A stretch of DNA of 64,000 bases from Ferrimonas sediminicola (GCF_005116715.1 NZ_SWCI01000005.1:124001-188000); one strand, 5' to 3'. Positions 50,393-59,972 are shown, counted from the stretch's first letter. A program made the numbers and translations. Notes: generated by a model from the sequence alone, not told the origin.

Positions 50393-53239
50393 GTGCTAAC
50401 TGCTAACTATAGTGAAGTGGCTAACAAGCTTAGCCAGATTCTTGATGCTAAACGCGTCCACACCGACAACCTCCGCCGAGTCGCTTGGGGTACCGACGCC
50501 TCTTTCTATCAGAAACGTCCACAAATTGTGGTCCACCCCAAGACCGAAGCTGAGGTTTCCGCTTCACTGGCAGAGTGTCATGCCAACAAGACTCCGGTTA
50601 CCTTCCGTGCCGCCGGTACCGCCCTGTGTGGTCAGGCGATCTCCGACTCCATCCTGATGGTCGCCGGGGGTGACTGGGACCAGTATGAGGTTATGGACGG
50701 CGGAGAGCGTATCCGCCTGCAGGCCGGTGTGATCGGCGCCAAGGTCAATCAGGTACTGAACCCGCTGGGCTGGAAGTTCGGCCCCGATCCCGCCACCATC
50801 GCCTCCGCCATGGTTGCCGGTATTGTGGCCAACAACGCTTCCGGCATGAACTGCGGTACCCACGCAAACTCCTACCAGCTGATTGACTCCGCCCGCATCG
50901 TGATGGCAGACGGTTTCGTCCTCGATACCGCCAGCGAAGCCAGCCGTAAGGAGTTCTCCGCCAAATACCCTGAGGTGATCAAGGGCATCGAGGCAATCCG
51001 CGACGAGATCATGGGTGACCAGGAGGTGGTCGACCGTATCAAGCGCAAATACTCCATCAAGAACGTGACCGGCTATGGCATGAACTCCTTCGTGGACTTC
51101 TCCGATCCGTTTGACATCATCCTGCACCTGATGGTGGGTTCTGAGGGTACCCTGGGCTTCCTGTCCGAGATGACCATGAAGAACGTGCCCAAGGCGACCC
51201 ACTCCGCGTCCGCCATGGTGTACTTCGACTCACTGCGCGGCGCCTGTGAGGCGATCGTCGAGCTGCGTAAGGACGCCTTCGATGAAACCAATGCCGCCGA
51301 GCTGCTGGACAACTTCGCCCTCAAGGCGGTAGCCGCGTCCAAGTATCAGACGCCCGATTTCCTGAACAACATCGATAAGGATGTGACTGCGGTACTGTTC
51401 GAAACCTTCGGCATGAGCCAGGAGGAGATCGACCGCAACACCGCCAAGATGACCGCCATCATGGAGAAGCACGGTCTCTACCGCCCCGTTGAGTTCACTC
51501 AGGACGGTTCCGAGATCGCCAACATGTGGGCCATCCGGAAGGCGGTCTTCCCCCTGGCCGGTTCCATGCGGCCTGCCGGCACCTCCTGCATCATCGAGGA
51601 TATCGCCTTCCCCATCGAAGTGCTGCCTCAGGCCACCATCGATCTGCAGAACCTCTCCTTCGAGCACGGCTACAACGATGCGGTGATCTACGGTCACGCC
51701 CTGGAGGGCAACTACCACGTTATCTTCTCCCAGGACTTCAGCACCCAGGCGGAAGTGGACCGCTTCGATAACTTCATGGCGGCGGTGGTCGAGCTGGTCG
51801 CTACCAAGTACGACGGCTCCCTGAAAGCGGAGCACGGCACCGGCTTCGGTATGGCCGCCTTCGTCGAGAAGGAGTGGGGCACCCGCATCTACGATCTGAT
51901 GAAGCGCACCAAGAGCGTGATGGACCCTGCGGGCATCCTCAACCCCGGCGTGATCATCAACGACGACCCTCACTGCCACTCCAAGGGCTTCAAACCCCTG
52001 CCCCAGGTGCACGACCTTATCGACAAGTGCATCGAGTGCGGTTTCTGTGAACAACACTGTGTGGCCCACAGCCTGACCCTGTCTCCCCGTCAACGTACCG
52101 CGGTCGCCCGGGTAATGAAGACCCTGGAGACCACCGGCCGTGAGCCCGAAGTCCTGGCCGATCTCCAGGCCAACTACAAGTACTTCGCCATGGACACCTG
52201 TGCCGCCGACGGCCTGTGTAAGCTGGGCTGTCCCATGGGCATCGATACCGGCAAGTTCATCAAGGTTCAGCGTGCCAAGTACGCCACCGGTACCGACAAG
52301 AAGATCGCCAACTTCACCGCCAACCAGTACGACAACCTGGAAGGGGTAGCCCGCTTCGCCCTGGGCGCCACTGACATCGCCCGTGCCGTCATCGGCGAAG
52401 GCGGCATGAGCGGCATCACCAAGGTTGCCCGTAAGGTACTGCCCAGCATGCCGATCCCCCAATGGACCTCAGGCATGCCCAAGCGTGGTAAGGCCCTGCC
52501 CGAGATGAAGACTGCCGGTGACATCAAGGCCGTGTACTTCCCTGCCTGTCTGAACCGTATGCTGGGTACCGCCCCGAACAACCCGGATCAGCGCTCGGTA
52601 CCCGCCACCATCAAGGCCCTATTCGAGAAGTGCAACATCGAGATGCTGTGCGGCGAGAAGCCTCAGGGTCTGTGCTGTGGCCAGTCCTGGGAGTCCTACG
52701 GACACAACGAGCAGGCGGACCGCAAGTCCGACGAACTGTCCAAGTGGCTGCTGGAGGTGTCCAACAACGGTGAACACCCCATCCTGGTGGAAACCACCGC
52801 CTGTCTGGAGCGTATGCGCCGTGCCTGTGACAAGCGCCTGAACCTGCTGGGTCCAGAGGAGTTCGCCATGCAGTACATGGTTGACCGCCTGGAGATCACC
52901 AAGATCGAAGAGAAGATCGCGGTTCACCCAACCTGTACCTGCCGCAAGATGGGCATCGTGGACGACCTGGTCGGCCTGGCCAAGCTGTGTGCCTCCGAGG
53001 TAGTGGTGCCTGACCGCGACAAGGTGGGTTGCTGTGGCATGGCCGGCAACCGGGGCATGAACTTCCCTGAGTTGAACGAGCATGGCCTGCGCAACCTCAA
53101 GGCCGAAACCAAGGACAAGGGCTGCACCAGCGGTTACTCCGTCTCCGCCACCTGTGAGATCGGCCTGACCACTCACTCCGGCATCCCCTACAAGAACATC
53201 CTCAGCCTGCTGGACCGTGCGTCCCAGCCTAAGCGCTAA
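50393..53239 (+). CDS. dld: D-lactate dehydrogenase, FAD and iron-sulfur (Dld-II type)
   Basis: Membrane-associated respiratory enzyme that oxidises D-lactate to pyruvate and passes electrons to the quinone pool. 948 residues, the length of Shewanella Dld-II. Layout: FAD-binding domain of the GlcD/FAD-binding-4 type (about 40-270), C-terminal oxidase domain (about 280-530), ferredoxin-like CIECGFCEQHC (about 546) and CAADGLCKLGCP (about 608), then CCG domains with GLCCGQ, CTCRK and GCCGM. Start is a GTG at 50393 with AAGGG 9 bases upstream. Own terminator. With LldP it forms a lactate utilisation pair; no lldEFG in the window. Confidence 0.95.
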   Translation: MLTANYSEVANKLSQILDAKRVHTDNLRRVAWGTDASFYQKRPQIVVHPKTEAEVSASLAECHANKTPVTFRAAGTALCGQAISDSILMVAGGDWDQYEVMDGGERIRLQAGVIGAKVNQVLNPLGWKFGPDPATIASAMVAGIVANNASGMNCGTHANSYQLIDSARIVMADGFVLDTASEASRKEFSAKYPEVIKGIEAIRDEIMGDQEVVDRIKRKYSIKNVTGYGMNSFVDFSDPFDIILHLMVGSEGTLGFLSEMTMKNVPKATHSASAMVYFDSLRGACEAIVELRKDAFDETNAAELLDNFALKAVAASKYQTPDFLNNIDKDVTAVLFETFGMSQEEIDRNTAKMTAIMEKHGLYRPVEFTQDGSEIANMWAIRKAVFPLAGSMRPAGTSCIIEDIAFPIEVLPQATIDLQNLSFEHGYNDAVIYGHALEGNYHVIFSQDFSTQAEVDRFDNFMAAVVELVATKYDGSLKAEHGTGFGMAAFVEKEWGTRIYDLMKRTKSVMDPAGILNPGVIINDDPHCHSKGFKPLPQVHDLIDKCIECGFCEQHCVAHSLTLSPRQRTAVARVMKTLETTGREPEVLADLQANYKYFAMDTCAADGLCKLGCPMGIDTGKFIKVQRAKYATGTDKKIANFTANQYDNLEGVARFALGATDIARAVIGEGGMSGITKVARKVLPSMPIPQWTSGMPKRGKALPEMKTAGDIKAVYFPACLNRMLGTAPNNPDQRSVPATIKALFEKCNIEMLCGEKPQGLCCGQSWESYGHNEQADRKSDELSKWLLEVSNNGEHPILVETTACLERMRRACDKRLNLLGPEEFAMQYMVDRLEITKIEEKIAVHPTCTCRKMGIVDDLVGLAKLCASEVVVPDRDKVGCCGMAGNRGMNFPELNEHGLRNLKAETKDKGCTSGYSVSATCEIGLTTHSGIPYKNILSLLDRASQPKR

Positions 53240-53258
53240 CCGGGTTTCTTGAACTGAC

Positions 53259-53283
53259 AAGGCCACCGCAAGGTGGCCTTTTT
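53259..53283 (+). terminator. Intrinsic terminator of dld
   Basis: AAGGCCACC-GCAA-GGTGGCCTT followed by TTT, 20 bases after the stop. Confidence 0.9.
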
Positions 53284-53326
53284 CATGGCGCGTGTTTGGC
53301 GCGGCTCAGTCTCCTGCCGGCTGGCT

Positions 53327-53376
53327 CCTCTTTGCACAGCCCTGGCTATGACGGACATAGCCAGGGCAAGCAGAGG
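53327..53376. repeat. 50-base imperfect palindrome between dld and ybaK
   Basis: Inner part 53339-53367 is a perfect 12-bp stem (GCCCTGGCTATG and its complement) with loop ACGGA. Outside it CCTCT and AGAGG also pair. There is no T-run, so it is not a normal terminator; both genes converge on it. Function unknown. Confidence 0.6.
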
Positions 53377-53474
53377 CGTCCGATCCTCCTCATAACCATA
53401 GCCCTGTCACCTCTGCTGACCCCGGGGGACGCACAGCCGCTCCCGAGGAGAGGCGCCCGGCCCCGAGACCTCAC

Positions 53475-53945
53475 CTAGGTGCTGCCCACGGCGGCAAAAC
53501 GGCCTCCGGTGAGTGTCAGAAGATCGGCGGGGGCCAGCTCGATCTCCAGGCCGCGACGACCACCGGAGACACAGATGGTCTCAAACGCCTCCGCCGAGGC
53601 GTCCAACACCAGGGTGAGGCGTTTCTTCTGGCCCAGCGGACTGATGCCACCCACCACGTAGCCGGTAGCCTTCTCCGCCACCTTGGGATCGGCCATGGCC
53701 AGGCGCTTGGCTTTCACCGCCTTGGCCAGCGCCTTGAGATCCAGCTGGCCGATGACCGGTACCACCGCCACATAGAGCTGACCGCCGTCATCGGCTGCCA
53801 GCAGGGTCTTGAATACCCGGGCCGGGTCCTGTCCCAGGGCCTCGGCGGCCTCAAGTCCGTAGGAGGCGGCGCTGGGATCATGCTGATATTGATGGAGCTG
53901 AAATGGGACTTTCGCCTTCTTGGCGGCATTGACGGCAGGGGTCAT
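53475..53945 (-). CDS. ybaK: Cys-tRNA(Pro) deacylase YbaK
   Basis: Trans-editing enzyme that removes Cys wrongly attached to tRNA(Pro). 156 residues, as in E. coli YbaK (159). Family motifs: PVIGQLDLKALAKAV, the substrate-pocket motif VGGISPLGQKK and the C-terminal SGGRRGLEIEL. Single gene converging with dld. The frame opens two codons earlier at a GTG (53951); the ATG at 53945 has GAG at 5 bases and is the family start. Confidence 0.93.
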   Translation of the reverse strand: MTPAVNAAKKAKVPFQLHQYQHDPSAASYGLEAAEALGQDPARVFKTLLAADDGGQLYVAVVPVIGQLDLKALAKAVKAKRLAMADPKVAEKATGYVVGGISPLGQKKRLTLVLDASAEAFETICVSGGRRGLEIELAPADLLTLTGGRFAAVGST

Positions 53946-54604
53946 AGGCACTCACACAGGTTGCAACGAGCCCGACAGTATGCCATAGGAAAGGGGACAC
54001 CACAGTGATCCGTCGCGCCACGCCGCAGCAACACCCTGCCACCGGTCGGATGACCGTCCGCCCCGCTGTCGGTCGGCCGCACGAGGTGCCGGTGGCGGCC
54101 TGAGGTTGCGACATTTTGTCCGCCCCGAGTGTCATTAGAAGTAATCTCATTTTTAACAGCCACTTACACCGTGACACCGCTCACACATAGCTGGTATTCG
54201 TGTTGAAGATCTCCGTCATCAGGCCAGACTGGCCCCATCAGTTTCTTGGGGGTCGCGACACCTATTTGCTGGCGAACCGTCCGGCCCCAATTTTTTTCAA
54301 GAGCCTGCCCTTCCGCTCCGGTCGGCAGGGTCGGCACCGCCGGCTCTGTCGACCTCTCTGCCGGCCACACTCCGGTTTTCCCCCTGTCACCGAGCAACCC
54401 AAGATCGAGACATTCTGTCCAGGCAACGCCGTCAGTTTTCGTCATCCCTCTCCCCAAGGCGGATTTTATGTTGATCTTCCTCCTAATGCGACACGACAAC
54501 CGTTGCGATAACCGTGCGCCAGATCAACCATGCCGGACACCTGTTTCCCGGCGTCCGCCGCCGCCGTTTGCCGGCGGCCTGGCGCCCCGATTTTGGAGTC
54601 CATC
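53946..54604. other. Intergenic region upstream of the TupA-like gene
   Basis: About 660 bases between divergent genes. A CRP-like site at 54170-54185 is listed separately. Open frames at 54200-54511 and 54246-54608 look like chance; none shows a family. Nothing else recognised. Confidence 0.4.
54170..54185. promoter_or_regulatory. CRP-like site
   Basis: CGTGA-CACCGC-TCACA, one mismatch from the CRP consensus. It lies about 225 bases before ybaK and 420 before the TupA-like gene, so which promoter it serves is unclear. Confidence 0.4.
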
Positions 54605-55444
54605 ATGATATTGAGAGCCTCAATCCTCACCCTGATCGGCCTGGCCGCCCTCCCCGCCCACGCCACCCAGTGCAAAGCCAGCTATGGCGAAGGCGGGATC
54701 ACCTTCCGCCTGGCCACCGGCAGCCCAGGTGAGCTTGGGTTGCTGCAAGCGCTGGCCGAGCGATTCAACCAGGATCACGACAGCCGCCTCTGCTGGGTCA
54801 AGGCGGGATCGGGCAAGTCGCTGGCCCTGCTCAAGAGCGGCGATGTGGAGATGGCCATGGTCCACGCGCCGGCGGCAGAGAAACGAGCAGTGCAGGAGGG
54901 CTGGGCCACCCAGCGCAGCCTCATCGGCAGCAATGAGTTCTATCTGGTCGGCCCCCACGCGGATCCCGCCCAGGTTGAGCAGGCCGGTTCCATCGCCCAG
55001 GCCTACCAGAGGGTCGCCGACAACCGCGCCCTGTTTCTGTCGCGGGGAGACAACTCCGGCACGCACAAGAAGGAGCTGATGATCTGGGCCCTGACCGAAC
55101 ACCAACCCGGGGGCCAGTGGTACCGGGTCACCGGAAAGTTCATGCGGGCCACCCTGCAGCAGGCCAATAAGCAACACGGCTACTTTATGACCGACAGCTC
55201 CACCTGGGTGGCCGAGAAGGCCAAGCTGAACAACCTCAAGGTGCTGTTTTCCGGCGACCCCATCCTGGTGAACACCTACCATGCCCTGCGGGCGGTCGAC
55301 GGCAACCCCCGGGCCCTGGAGCTGTCGCGCCAGTTCATCGACTTTGTCGGCTCGGACACCGGCCAGGCGATTCTCACCACCTATGGCCAGGAACGTTATG
55401 GCGATGCCATGTACACCGGCATCGGGGGCAAGGCGCAGCACTGA
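54605..55444 (+). CDS. TupA-like periplasmic tungstate/molybdate-binding protein
   Basis: Substrate-binding protein of the tungstate type, 279 residues. Signal peptide 1-20 (ending in AHA). Family motifs: the early GSPGELGLLQALAERF, and the ligand-binding SRGDNSGTHKKE near residue 145, typical of TupA. Predicted to bind tungstate or molybdate in the periplasm. No ABC permease or ATPase gene lies beside it, so it must work with genes elsewhere or has another job. Start set at 54605, with GGAG 6 bases upstream; the frame opens at 54530. Confidence 0.8.
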   Translation: MILRASILTLIGLAALPAHATQCKASYGEGGITFRLATGSPGELGLLQALAERFNQDHDSRLCWVKAGSGKSLALLKSGDVEMAMVHAPAAEKRAVQEGWATQRSLIGSNEFYLVGPHADPAQVEQAGSIAQAYQRVADNRALFLSRGDNSGTHKKELMIWALTEHQPGGQWYRVTGKFMRATLQQANKQHGYFMTDSSTWVAEKAKLNNLKVLFSGDPILVNTYHALRAVDGNPRALELSRQFIDFVGSDTGQAILTTYGQERYGDAMYTGIGGKAQH

Positions 55445-55460
55445 TCCCCGCTCCGCTCGA

Positions 55461-55486
55461 AGCCAGGGGGATCCTCCCCCTGGTTT
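55461..55486 (+). terminator. Possible intrinsic terminator of the TupA-like gene
   Basis: CCAGGGGG-ATCCT-CCCCCTGG followed by TTT only; a moderate terminator 18 bases after the stop. Confidence 0.5.
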
Positions 55487-55603
55487 CGGGACGGAAAAAT
55501 GAAGTTATTTTCCCCAACCTTGCGCCAGAGCATTAAAATGGCAGTGAACAACTGGCATTATCAGCCCTCTTCCTGAGATGCTACCCACCGGGCTCGAACG
55601 CAA

Positions 55604-56245
55604 ATGAATGAAAAACTGACCAAATCCGACGAGAAGCACCTGGCGAAAACCCTGGATGACGCTGCCCAGTATGGTGGCATGACCCTGATGCAGAGCCGCG
55701 GCTACCTGGCTCACCTGCACTGCTTCCCCAAGACCATCGATCCCGGTGTCTGGAGCGCCCACATCGCCAACACCCAACCGGAGCAGGAGCTGTGGCCCTT
55801 CGAGAACAGGGTGATGGAGCAGTTGTTCGCCCTCTACAATCAACTGCACACAGAGGTGGTGAAACGAGGCGAGGTGCTCTCTCCCAAATGTCGCCCCCTG
55901 CTGGATGAACTGAAACAGAGACAGGTCCCCATGGAACTGCGTCACTGGTGCGCCGGGTTCCTCACCGGCTTTGCGGTACTCAAGGCGAAGTGGCAGGAGA
56001 TCTGCACGCCCGAGCAGTTGGAAGAGGTAGAATCCTGCTGCCAGTTTATGGGCTACCTGGCCACCCTGGGCAGCGACGAGGAGCACGCCGTGGCCTGGCG
56101 TGACGGCGCCAACCCCGAGCCCGAGCAGGTGATTGCCACTGTCGAGGAGGCGATGGCCTACATGCACGGCTGGAGCCAGATGGAGCTGGATGAAGACAAT
56201 AACCCGGTCAATGCCATGGTTGATCCTCAAAGCGGAACTCATTGA
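55604..56245 (+). CDS. UPF0149 family protein (YecA/YgfB-like)
   Basis: 213-residue cytoplasmic protein of unknown function. It fits UPF0149: WCAGFLTGFAVLK and FMGYLATLGSDEEHAVA are in the conserved helical region (about 110-160). Unlike YecA it has no SEC-C zinc motif at the C-terminus, which instead ends in an acidic tail (MELDEDNNPVNAMVD). No partner gene is adjacent. A strong terminator follows. The frame is AT-normal and starts at ATG 55604 without a clear ribosome-binding site. Confidence 0.8.
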   Translation: MNEKLTKSDEKHLAKTLDDAAQYGGMTLMQSRGYLAHLHCFPKTIDPGVWSAHIANTQPEQELWPFENRVMEQLFALYNQLHTEVVKRGEVLSPKCRPLLDELKQRQVPMELRHWCAGFLTGFAVLKAKWQEICTPEQLEEVESCCQFMGYLATLGSDEEHAVAWRDGANPEPEQVIATVEEAMAYMHGWSQMELDEDNNPVNAMVDPQSGTH

Positions 56246-56252
56246 CCCGGTA

Positions 56253-56279
56253 AAAAAGGCTGCGCAAGCAGCCTTTTTC
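56253..56279 (+). terminator. Bidirectional intrinsic terminator
   Basis: AAAAAGGCTGC-GCAA-GCAGCCTTTTT with A and T runs on both sides, between the converging UPF0149 and Lrp-type genes; it can stop transcripts from either side. Confidence 0.85.
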
Positions 56280-56326
56280 ACTCTTGTCGACAGGAAGCAA
56301 GCGGGCCTGAGCCGGCTCAGACGGGC

Positions 56327-56767
56327 TTAGCGTTCATCCTTAGGGGTGTCCATCACCACCATGGTGCTGATACTCTTAACATGCTCACACTCCCCCAGAA
56401 CATCTGCATGAAACCTCTTGTAACTTTGAAGATCCGCCGTTTCAACCCGCAGAAGATACTCATTGGCGCCGGTGATGTTGTGACACTCGACCACCTCCCC
56501 TTGGAAGCGGACATGCTCCTCAAAGGCCAATTGTGCCTTCTTGCCATGGGATGAGAGTCCGATGGACACATAGGCGACAAATCCAACCCCCATCAGTCCC
56601 CTGTCCAAGACCGCTCGGTAGCCCTTTATGACCCCTCTGCGCTCCAGGTCCTGTACCCGGCGCAGTGTTGCCGAAGTGGACAACCCCACCCGCTCCGACA
56701 GCTCAACATTGGAGAGTCTTCCCTCCCGCCGCAGCTCGCGCAATATTTTTTCGTCAAACCTGTCCAT
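56327..56767 (-). CDS. Lrp/AsnC-family transcriptional regulator
   Basis: Amino-acid-responsive DNA-binding protein, 146 residues. N-terminal helix-turn-helix (about 3-60) with ELSERVGLSTSATLRRVQDLE, C-terminal RAM ligand-binding domain with CHNITGANEYLLRV. It is divergent from a LysE-type exporter gene with about 125 bases between, a common Lrp arrangement: the regulator senses an amino acid and turns on its export. Start at 56767 (MDRFDEKIL) rather than 56776, by family fit. Confidence 0.92.
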   Translation of the reverse strand: MDRFDEKILRELRREGRLSNVELSERVGLSTSATLRRVQDLERRGVIKGYRAVLDRGLMGVGFVAYVSIGLSSHGKKAQLAFEEHVRFQGEVVECHNITGANEYLLRVETADLQSYKRFHADVLGECEHVKSISTMVVMDTPKDER

Positions 56768-56894
56768 GACAACCATTTATTGCAGACATTTCCGGTGATA
56801 GGCAAATAAAAGCACAAAATTGCCCGAGTTTCTATCTATTATCTTCCTCAATCGGCCAAAACACTGTTTTCACCCTTTAGCCAGGAGAGGATTG

Positions 56895-57476
56895 ATGGAA
56901 TTTCAACACCTTGGCGCGTTAGCGCTGTTCGCTTTTGTCTCGACCATGACACCGGGCCCCAACAACATCATGCTGATGAGCTCCGGGGCAAAAGTCGGCT
57001 TTGTTCGCACTATTCCCCATATGCTGGGGGTCTCTCTGGGCTTTGCGCTGATGGTGGTGCTGGTCGGAGCTGGCCTGATGGGCGTGTTGGCGGCCATGCC
57101 CCAGTCACAGACCCTGCTCAAGTGCCTGAGCCTGGCCTACCTCTGCTATCTGGCTCTGAAGATCGCCAACTCAGATCATTCAAAACAGGAGACTGAATTT
57201 CAGCCCATGACCTTCATGGCCGCCGCAGGGTTTCAATGGGTTAACCCAAAGGGCTGGTCTATGGCACTAACTGCTGTCACCCTCTATAGCCACGGCCATT
57301 GGCAAGAGGTGGGGATAATTGCGGGGGTCTTTCTGATACTCAACCTGCCGTCGGTCAGCTTATGGGCCGCTGCTGGCACCCAACTGCAACGCTGGCTAAC
57401 CACCTCACGTCGAGTCAAGGGATTTAACCTGACCATGGCCGGATCACTCCTGCTGTCGATGCTGCCCATGGTCTAA
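56895..57476 (+). CDS. LysE/RhtB-family amino-acid exporter
   Basis: Inner-membrane exporter of amino acids, 193 residues with about six helices. Family marks: the first helix then STMTPGPNNIMLMSSG, GVSLGFALMV, and the FQWVNPKGW motif. A start at 56895 has AGGAGAGG upstream; an open frame begins at 56820. Divergent from an Lrp-type regulator, which probably controls it. The substrate amino acid is not deducible. Confidence 0.9.
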   Translation: MEFQHLGALALFAFVSTMTPGPNNIMLMSSGAKVGFVRTIPHMLGVSLGFALMVVLVGAGLMGVLAAMPQSQTLLKCLSLAYLCYLALKIANSDHSKQETEFQPMTFMAAAGFQWVNPKGWSMALTAVTLYSHGHWQEVGIIAGVFLILNLPSVSLWAAAGTQLQRWLTTSRRVKGFNLTMAGSLLLSMLPMV

Positions 57477-57520
57477 CCCCGTGCAGTGAAGCGGGTTAAT
57501 CCAGGAGCTCGCCGCAAGAG

Positions 57521-57546
57521 TGGCTGCCACGAGGCAGCCATCTTTA
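57521..57546 (+). terminator. Possible terminator of the LysE-type gene
   Basis: TGGCTGCC-ACGA-GGCAGCCA followed by TCTTTA, overlapping the stop region of the converging LysR gene. Confidence 0.45.
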
Positions 57547-57547
57547 C

Positions 57548-58453
57548 TCAGACGGGCATCCGTTTCAGCGCGTTGCGCTTCAGGTACTCCACCAGGAACT
57601 GCATCAGCGCCCGCTGCACCCCGGGCAGGAAGCGCTGGGCAGGATGAAGCAACCAGACCGGCACCGGTGCCGGTTCATAGTCACTGAGGATCGGCTGCAG
57701 GGCACCGGTATCGAAGGCGCGCCACAACTGGAAGTCCGCCAGCTGCACCACTCCCCTGTCCGCCTGGGCCTGGGCGCGGATGCAGAGGCTGTCGTTGCTC
57801 TCGAAATCCCCATCCACCTTAACCGGAATCCGATGGCCCTGATCCTGATAGAGCCAGGAGCGTGGGGTACGGTGAACATTGTTGATCAAACAGTTGTGCC
57901 GGGTCAGATCCGCCGGGTGATGAGGCACCCCATTGAGGGCCAGGTAGCCCGGGGACGCCCCGGTCAGCATCCTCATGGTGGTCAGCTTGGTGGCCACCAC
58001 CCCGCTGTCCGGCTGCTTGCCGGTTCGTATGGCAAAGTCATAGCCCTCGTCCACCAGGTCGCACTGACGATTGAGCAGCTGCAGCTCGATGGCCACCCCG
58101 GGGTTCTCCCGGCCAAACTCCGCCAGGGCCGTCGGCAAGATCGACTGGCCAAAGAGCACCGGAGCCACCATCCTGATGGTCCCCGCCAGCCCTTCACCAC
58201 TCTGGGCACTGCCATAGAGCCCATCCACCTCTTTGCAGATGGACTCCATCTTGGCCAGGTAGCGCTGCCCCTCATCGGTCAGGCGCACCGAGCGGGTGGT
58301 GCGCTGCAACAACTGCACCCCCAGGTGCCTCTCCAGTTCACTCACCTGGCGGCTGACCGCCGACGGCACCAGGTTCAGGGAGGCCGCCGCCGCGGAGAAG
58401 CTCTGTTGTTCCAGTACGGCCCGGAATATCCGTATCGATTTAAGTAGGTCCAT
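57548..58453 (-). CDS. LysR-family transcriptional regulator
   Basis: DNA-binding regulator, 301 residues. N-terminal helix-turn-helix AAAASLNLVPSAVSRQVSELE (about 20-45), then the effector domain. The pattern with TRSVRLTDEG and later PRSWLYQD resembles the large CrgA/YafC-like LysR group; no ligand can be named. It follows the antiporter gene on the same strand with 91 bases between, but is not clearly cotranscribed. The 3' end converges with the LysE gene. Confidence 0.92.
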   Translation of the reverse strand: MDLLKSIRIFRAVLEQQSFSAAAASLNLVPSAVSRQVSELERHLGVQLLQRTTRSVRLTDEGQRYLAKMESICKEVDGLYGSAQSGEGLAGTIRMVAPVLFGQSILPTALAEFGRENPGVAIELQLLNRQCDLVDEGYDFAIRTGKQPDSGVVATKLTTMRMLTGASPGYLALNGVPHHPADLTRHNCLINNVHRTPRSWLYQDQGHRIPVKVDGDFESNDSLCIRAQAQADRGVVQLADFQLWRAFDTGALQPILSDYEPAPVPVWLLHPAQRFLPGVQRALMQFLVEYLKRNALKRMPV

Positions 58454-58544
58454 CGTTGCCAGAATCAGAATAATTATATAAAAGCCAAGTCTCTATTCAC
58501 ATTTTGGACTCAATCCATCTGGCATGGCAAGAGCGGCGACGCAA

Positions 58545-59876
58545 TTATCTTTGCCCGGAGTGAACGCCGTGGGTGTCCCCGCCGGCCATCCCCGGCGCGA
58601 CGGCATCCTGCTCCAGACGGTTCGCCCGCTGAATCAACGGAGCGATGCTCGAGCCCTGCACCAGGATGGAGAACACCACCACCGAGTAGGTCATCACCAG
58701 CAGGATCTCCCGGACATCGATCCCCTTGTCCGCCACCACGATGATCCCCGAGGGCACCGACATCGCCATCGCCAACGCCAGGCCGCCTCGCAGGCCTCCC
58801 CAGGTCAAGATCGCCACCGACAACGGGTTGTAGCGCCGATAACGGCTGAAACCCAGGTAGCAGAGGCGAACGCTCAGATAGCGGGCGGCCAGCACCACGG
58901 GTATGGAGACCACCATCAGGATCCAGTCCTCCTCATGGAAGGAGAAGGTGAGCAGGGTCAGGCCTATCAACAGGAAGAGTACACCGTTGAGAAACTCATC
59001 CACCAACTCCCAGAAGTTGTCCAGATGGTTGCGGGTTTCATCGGACATCCCGGTATGGCGGGTCCAGTTGCCGATGATGATACCGGAGACCACCATTGCC
59101 AGGGGGCCGGACACCTCCAGGACACTGGCCAGGACATAACCGCCGGTGGGGATCCCCAGGGTCAGCAGCAGCTCCATCGAGTGGTCGTCGGTCGAACTGA
59201 TCAGGGTATGGAACAGCAATCCAAGGGCCAGGCCGTAGAGGATCCCGCCTATCGCCTCGTGAATGAACAGCCGGCTGATCCCTCCCCAGGTGGGCGCCTC
59301 GCCGCCGAAGGCCACCGCAAACAGGGTGACGAACAGCACCAGGCCGAAGCCGTCGTTGAACAGCGACTCCCCCTCGATCTGCACGCTGATCTGCTCGGGC
59401 GCCTGCATCTTCTTAACGATGGCCAACACCGCGATGGGATCGGTCGGCGAGATCAGTGCACCGAACAGCAGGCAGTAGACCAGATCGAACTCCACACCGA
59501 GCAGACGGAAGAACTGCCACAGCACCCCGCCGATCAACACCGTGGACACCAGGGTACCGACCAGAGCCAGGATGGCGATCTCCCACTTCTGCGCCTTGAG
59601 GTTGGGCAGCTTGATTCCCAGCCCGCCGGCAAACAGCAGGAAACCCAGCATGCCGTTGAGGAGGAAGGTCTCGAAGTTGATGCGGTCGATGGCCTCGGCA
59701 GCCACGATCTTCAGCGAAAACCAGCCCGCCTTACCGGCGATGACGATCAGCAGCGACAGTATCAGCGCTCCGGCGGTAATGGCGATGGTCACCTGCATTC
59801 GTCCCACCTTGCTGTTGATGAAGGCGATCATCATCGCCAGGGCAGCCAGGCTACATAGGGTGGCGTACACCGTCAT
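58545..59876 (-). CDS. Na+/H+ antiporter, CPA1 family (NhaP-like)
   Basis: Inner-membrane sodium (or potassium)/proton antiporter, 443 residues, 11-13 helices. The CPA1 active-site motifs are intact: SPTDPIAVLAIVKK near residue 155 and EGESLFNDG near 180, whose Asn-Asp pair binds the ion. The C-terminal tail after the last helix is about 30 residues. The start at 59876 has AAGGAGAG 6 bases upstream; the frame opens at 60026. A CRP-like half-site core lies about 95 bases upstream. Compare the degenerate relative at 45877-47001. Confidence 0.9.
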   Translation of the reverse strand: MTVYATLCSLAALAMMIAFINSKVGRMQVTIAITAGALILSLLIVIAGKAGWFSLKIVAAEAIDRINFETFLLNGMLGFLLFAGGLGIKLPNLKAQKWEIAILALVGTLVSTVLIGGVLWQFFRLLGVEFDLVYCLLFGALISPTDPIAVLAIVKKMQAPEQISVQIEGESLFNDGFGLVLFVTLFAVAFGGEAPTWGGISRLFIHEAIGGILYGLALGLLFHTLISSTDDHSMELLLTLGIPTGGYVLASVLEVSGPLAMVVSGIIIGNWTRHTGMSDETRNHLDNFWELVDEFLNGVLFLLIGLTLLTFSFHEEDWILMVVSIPVVLAARYLSVRLCYLGFSRYRRYNPLSVAILTWGGLRGGLALAMAMSVPSGIIVVADKGIDVREILLVMTYSVVVFSILVQGSSIAPLIQRANRLEQDAVAPGMAGGDTHGVHSGQR

Positions 59877-59972
59877 TCGACTCTCCTTATCTGCCGGTAG
59901 AGGCATCTCTTCCATTACAGGGGCTGGGATTGTACCCAAAAACTCAGCCCGTTTTATCCTTTTGGAAAAAGA

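Noticed and set aside
54200-54608. Plus-strand open frames upstream of the TupA-like gene
   Set aside because: No ribosome-binding site, arginine- and proline-rich translation typical of chance frames.
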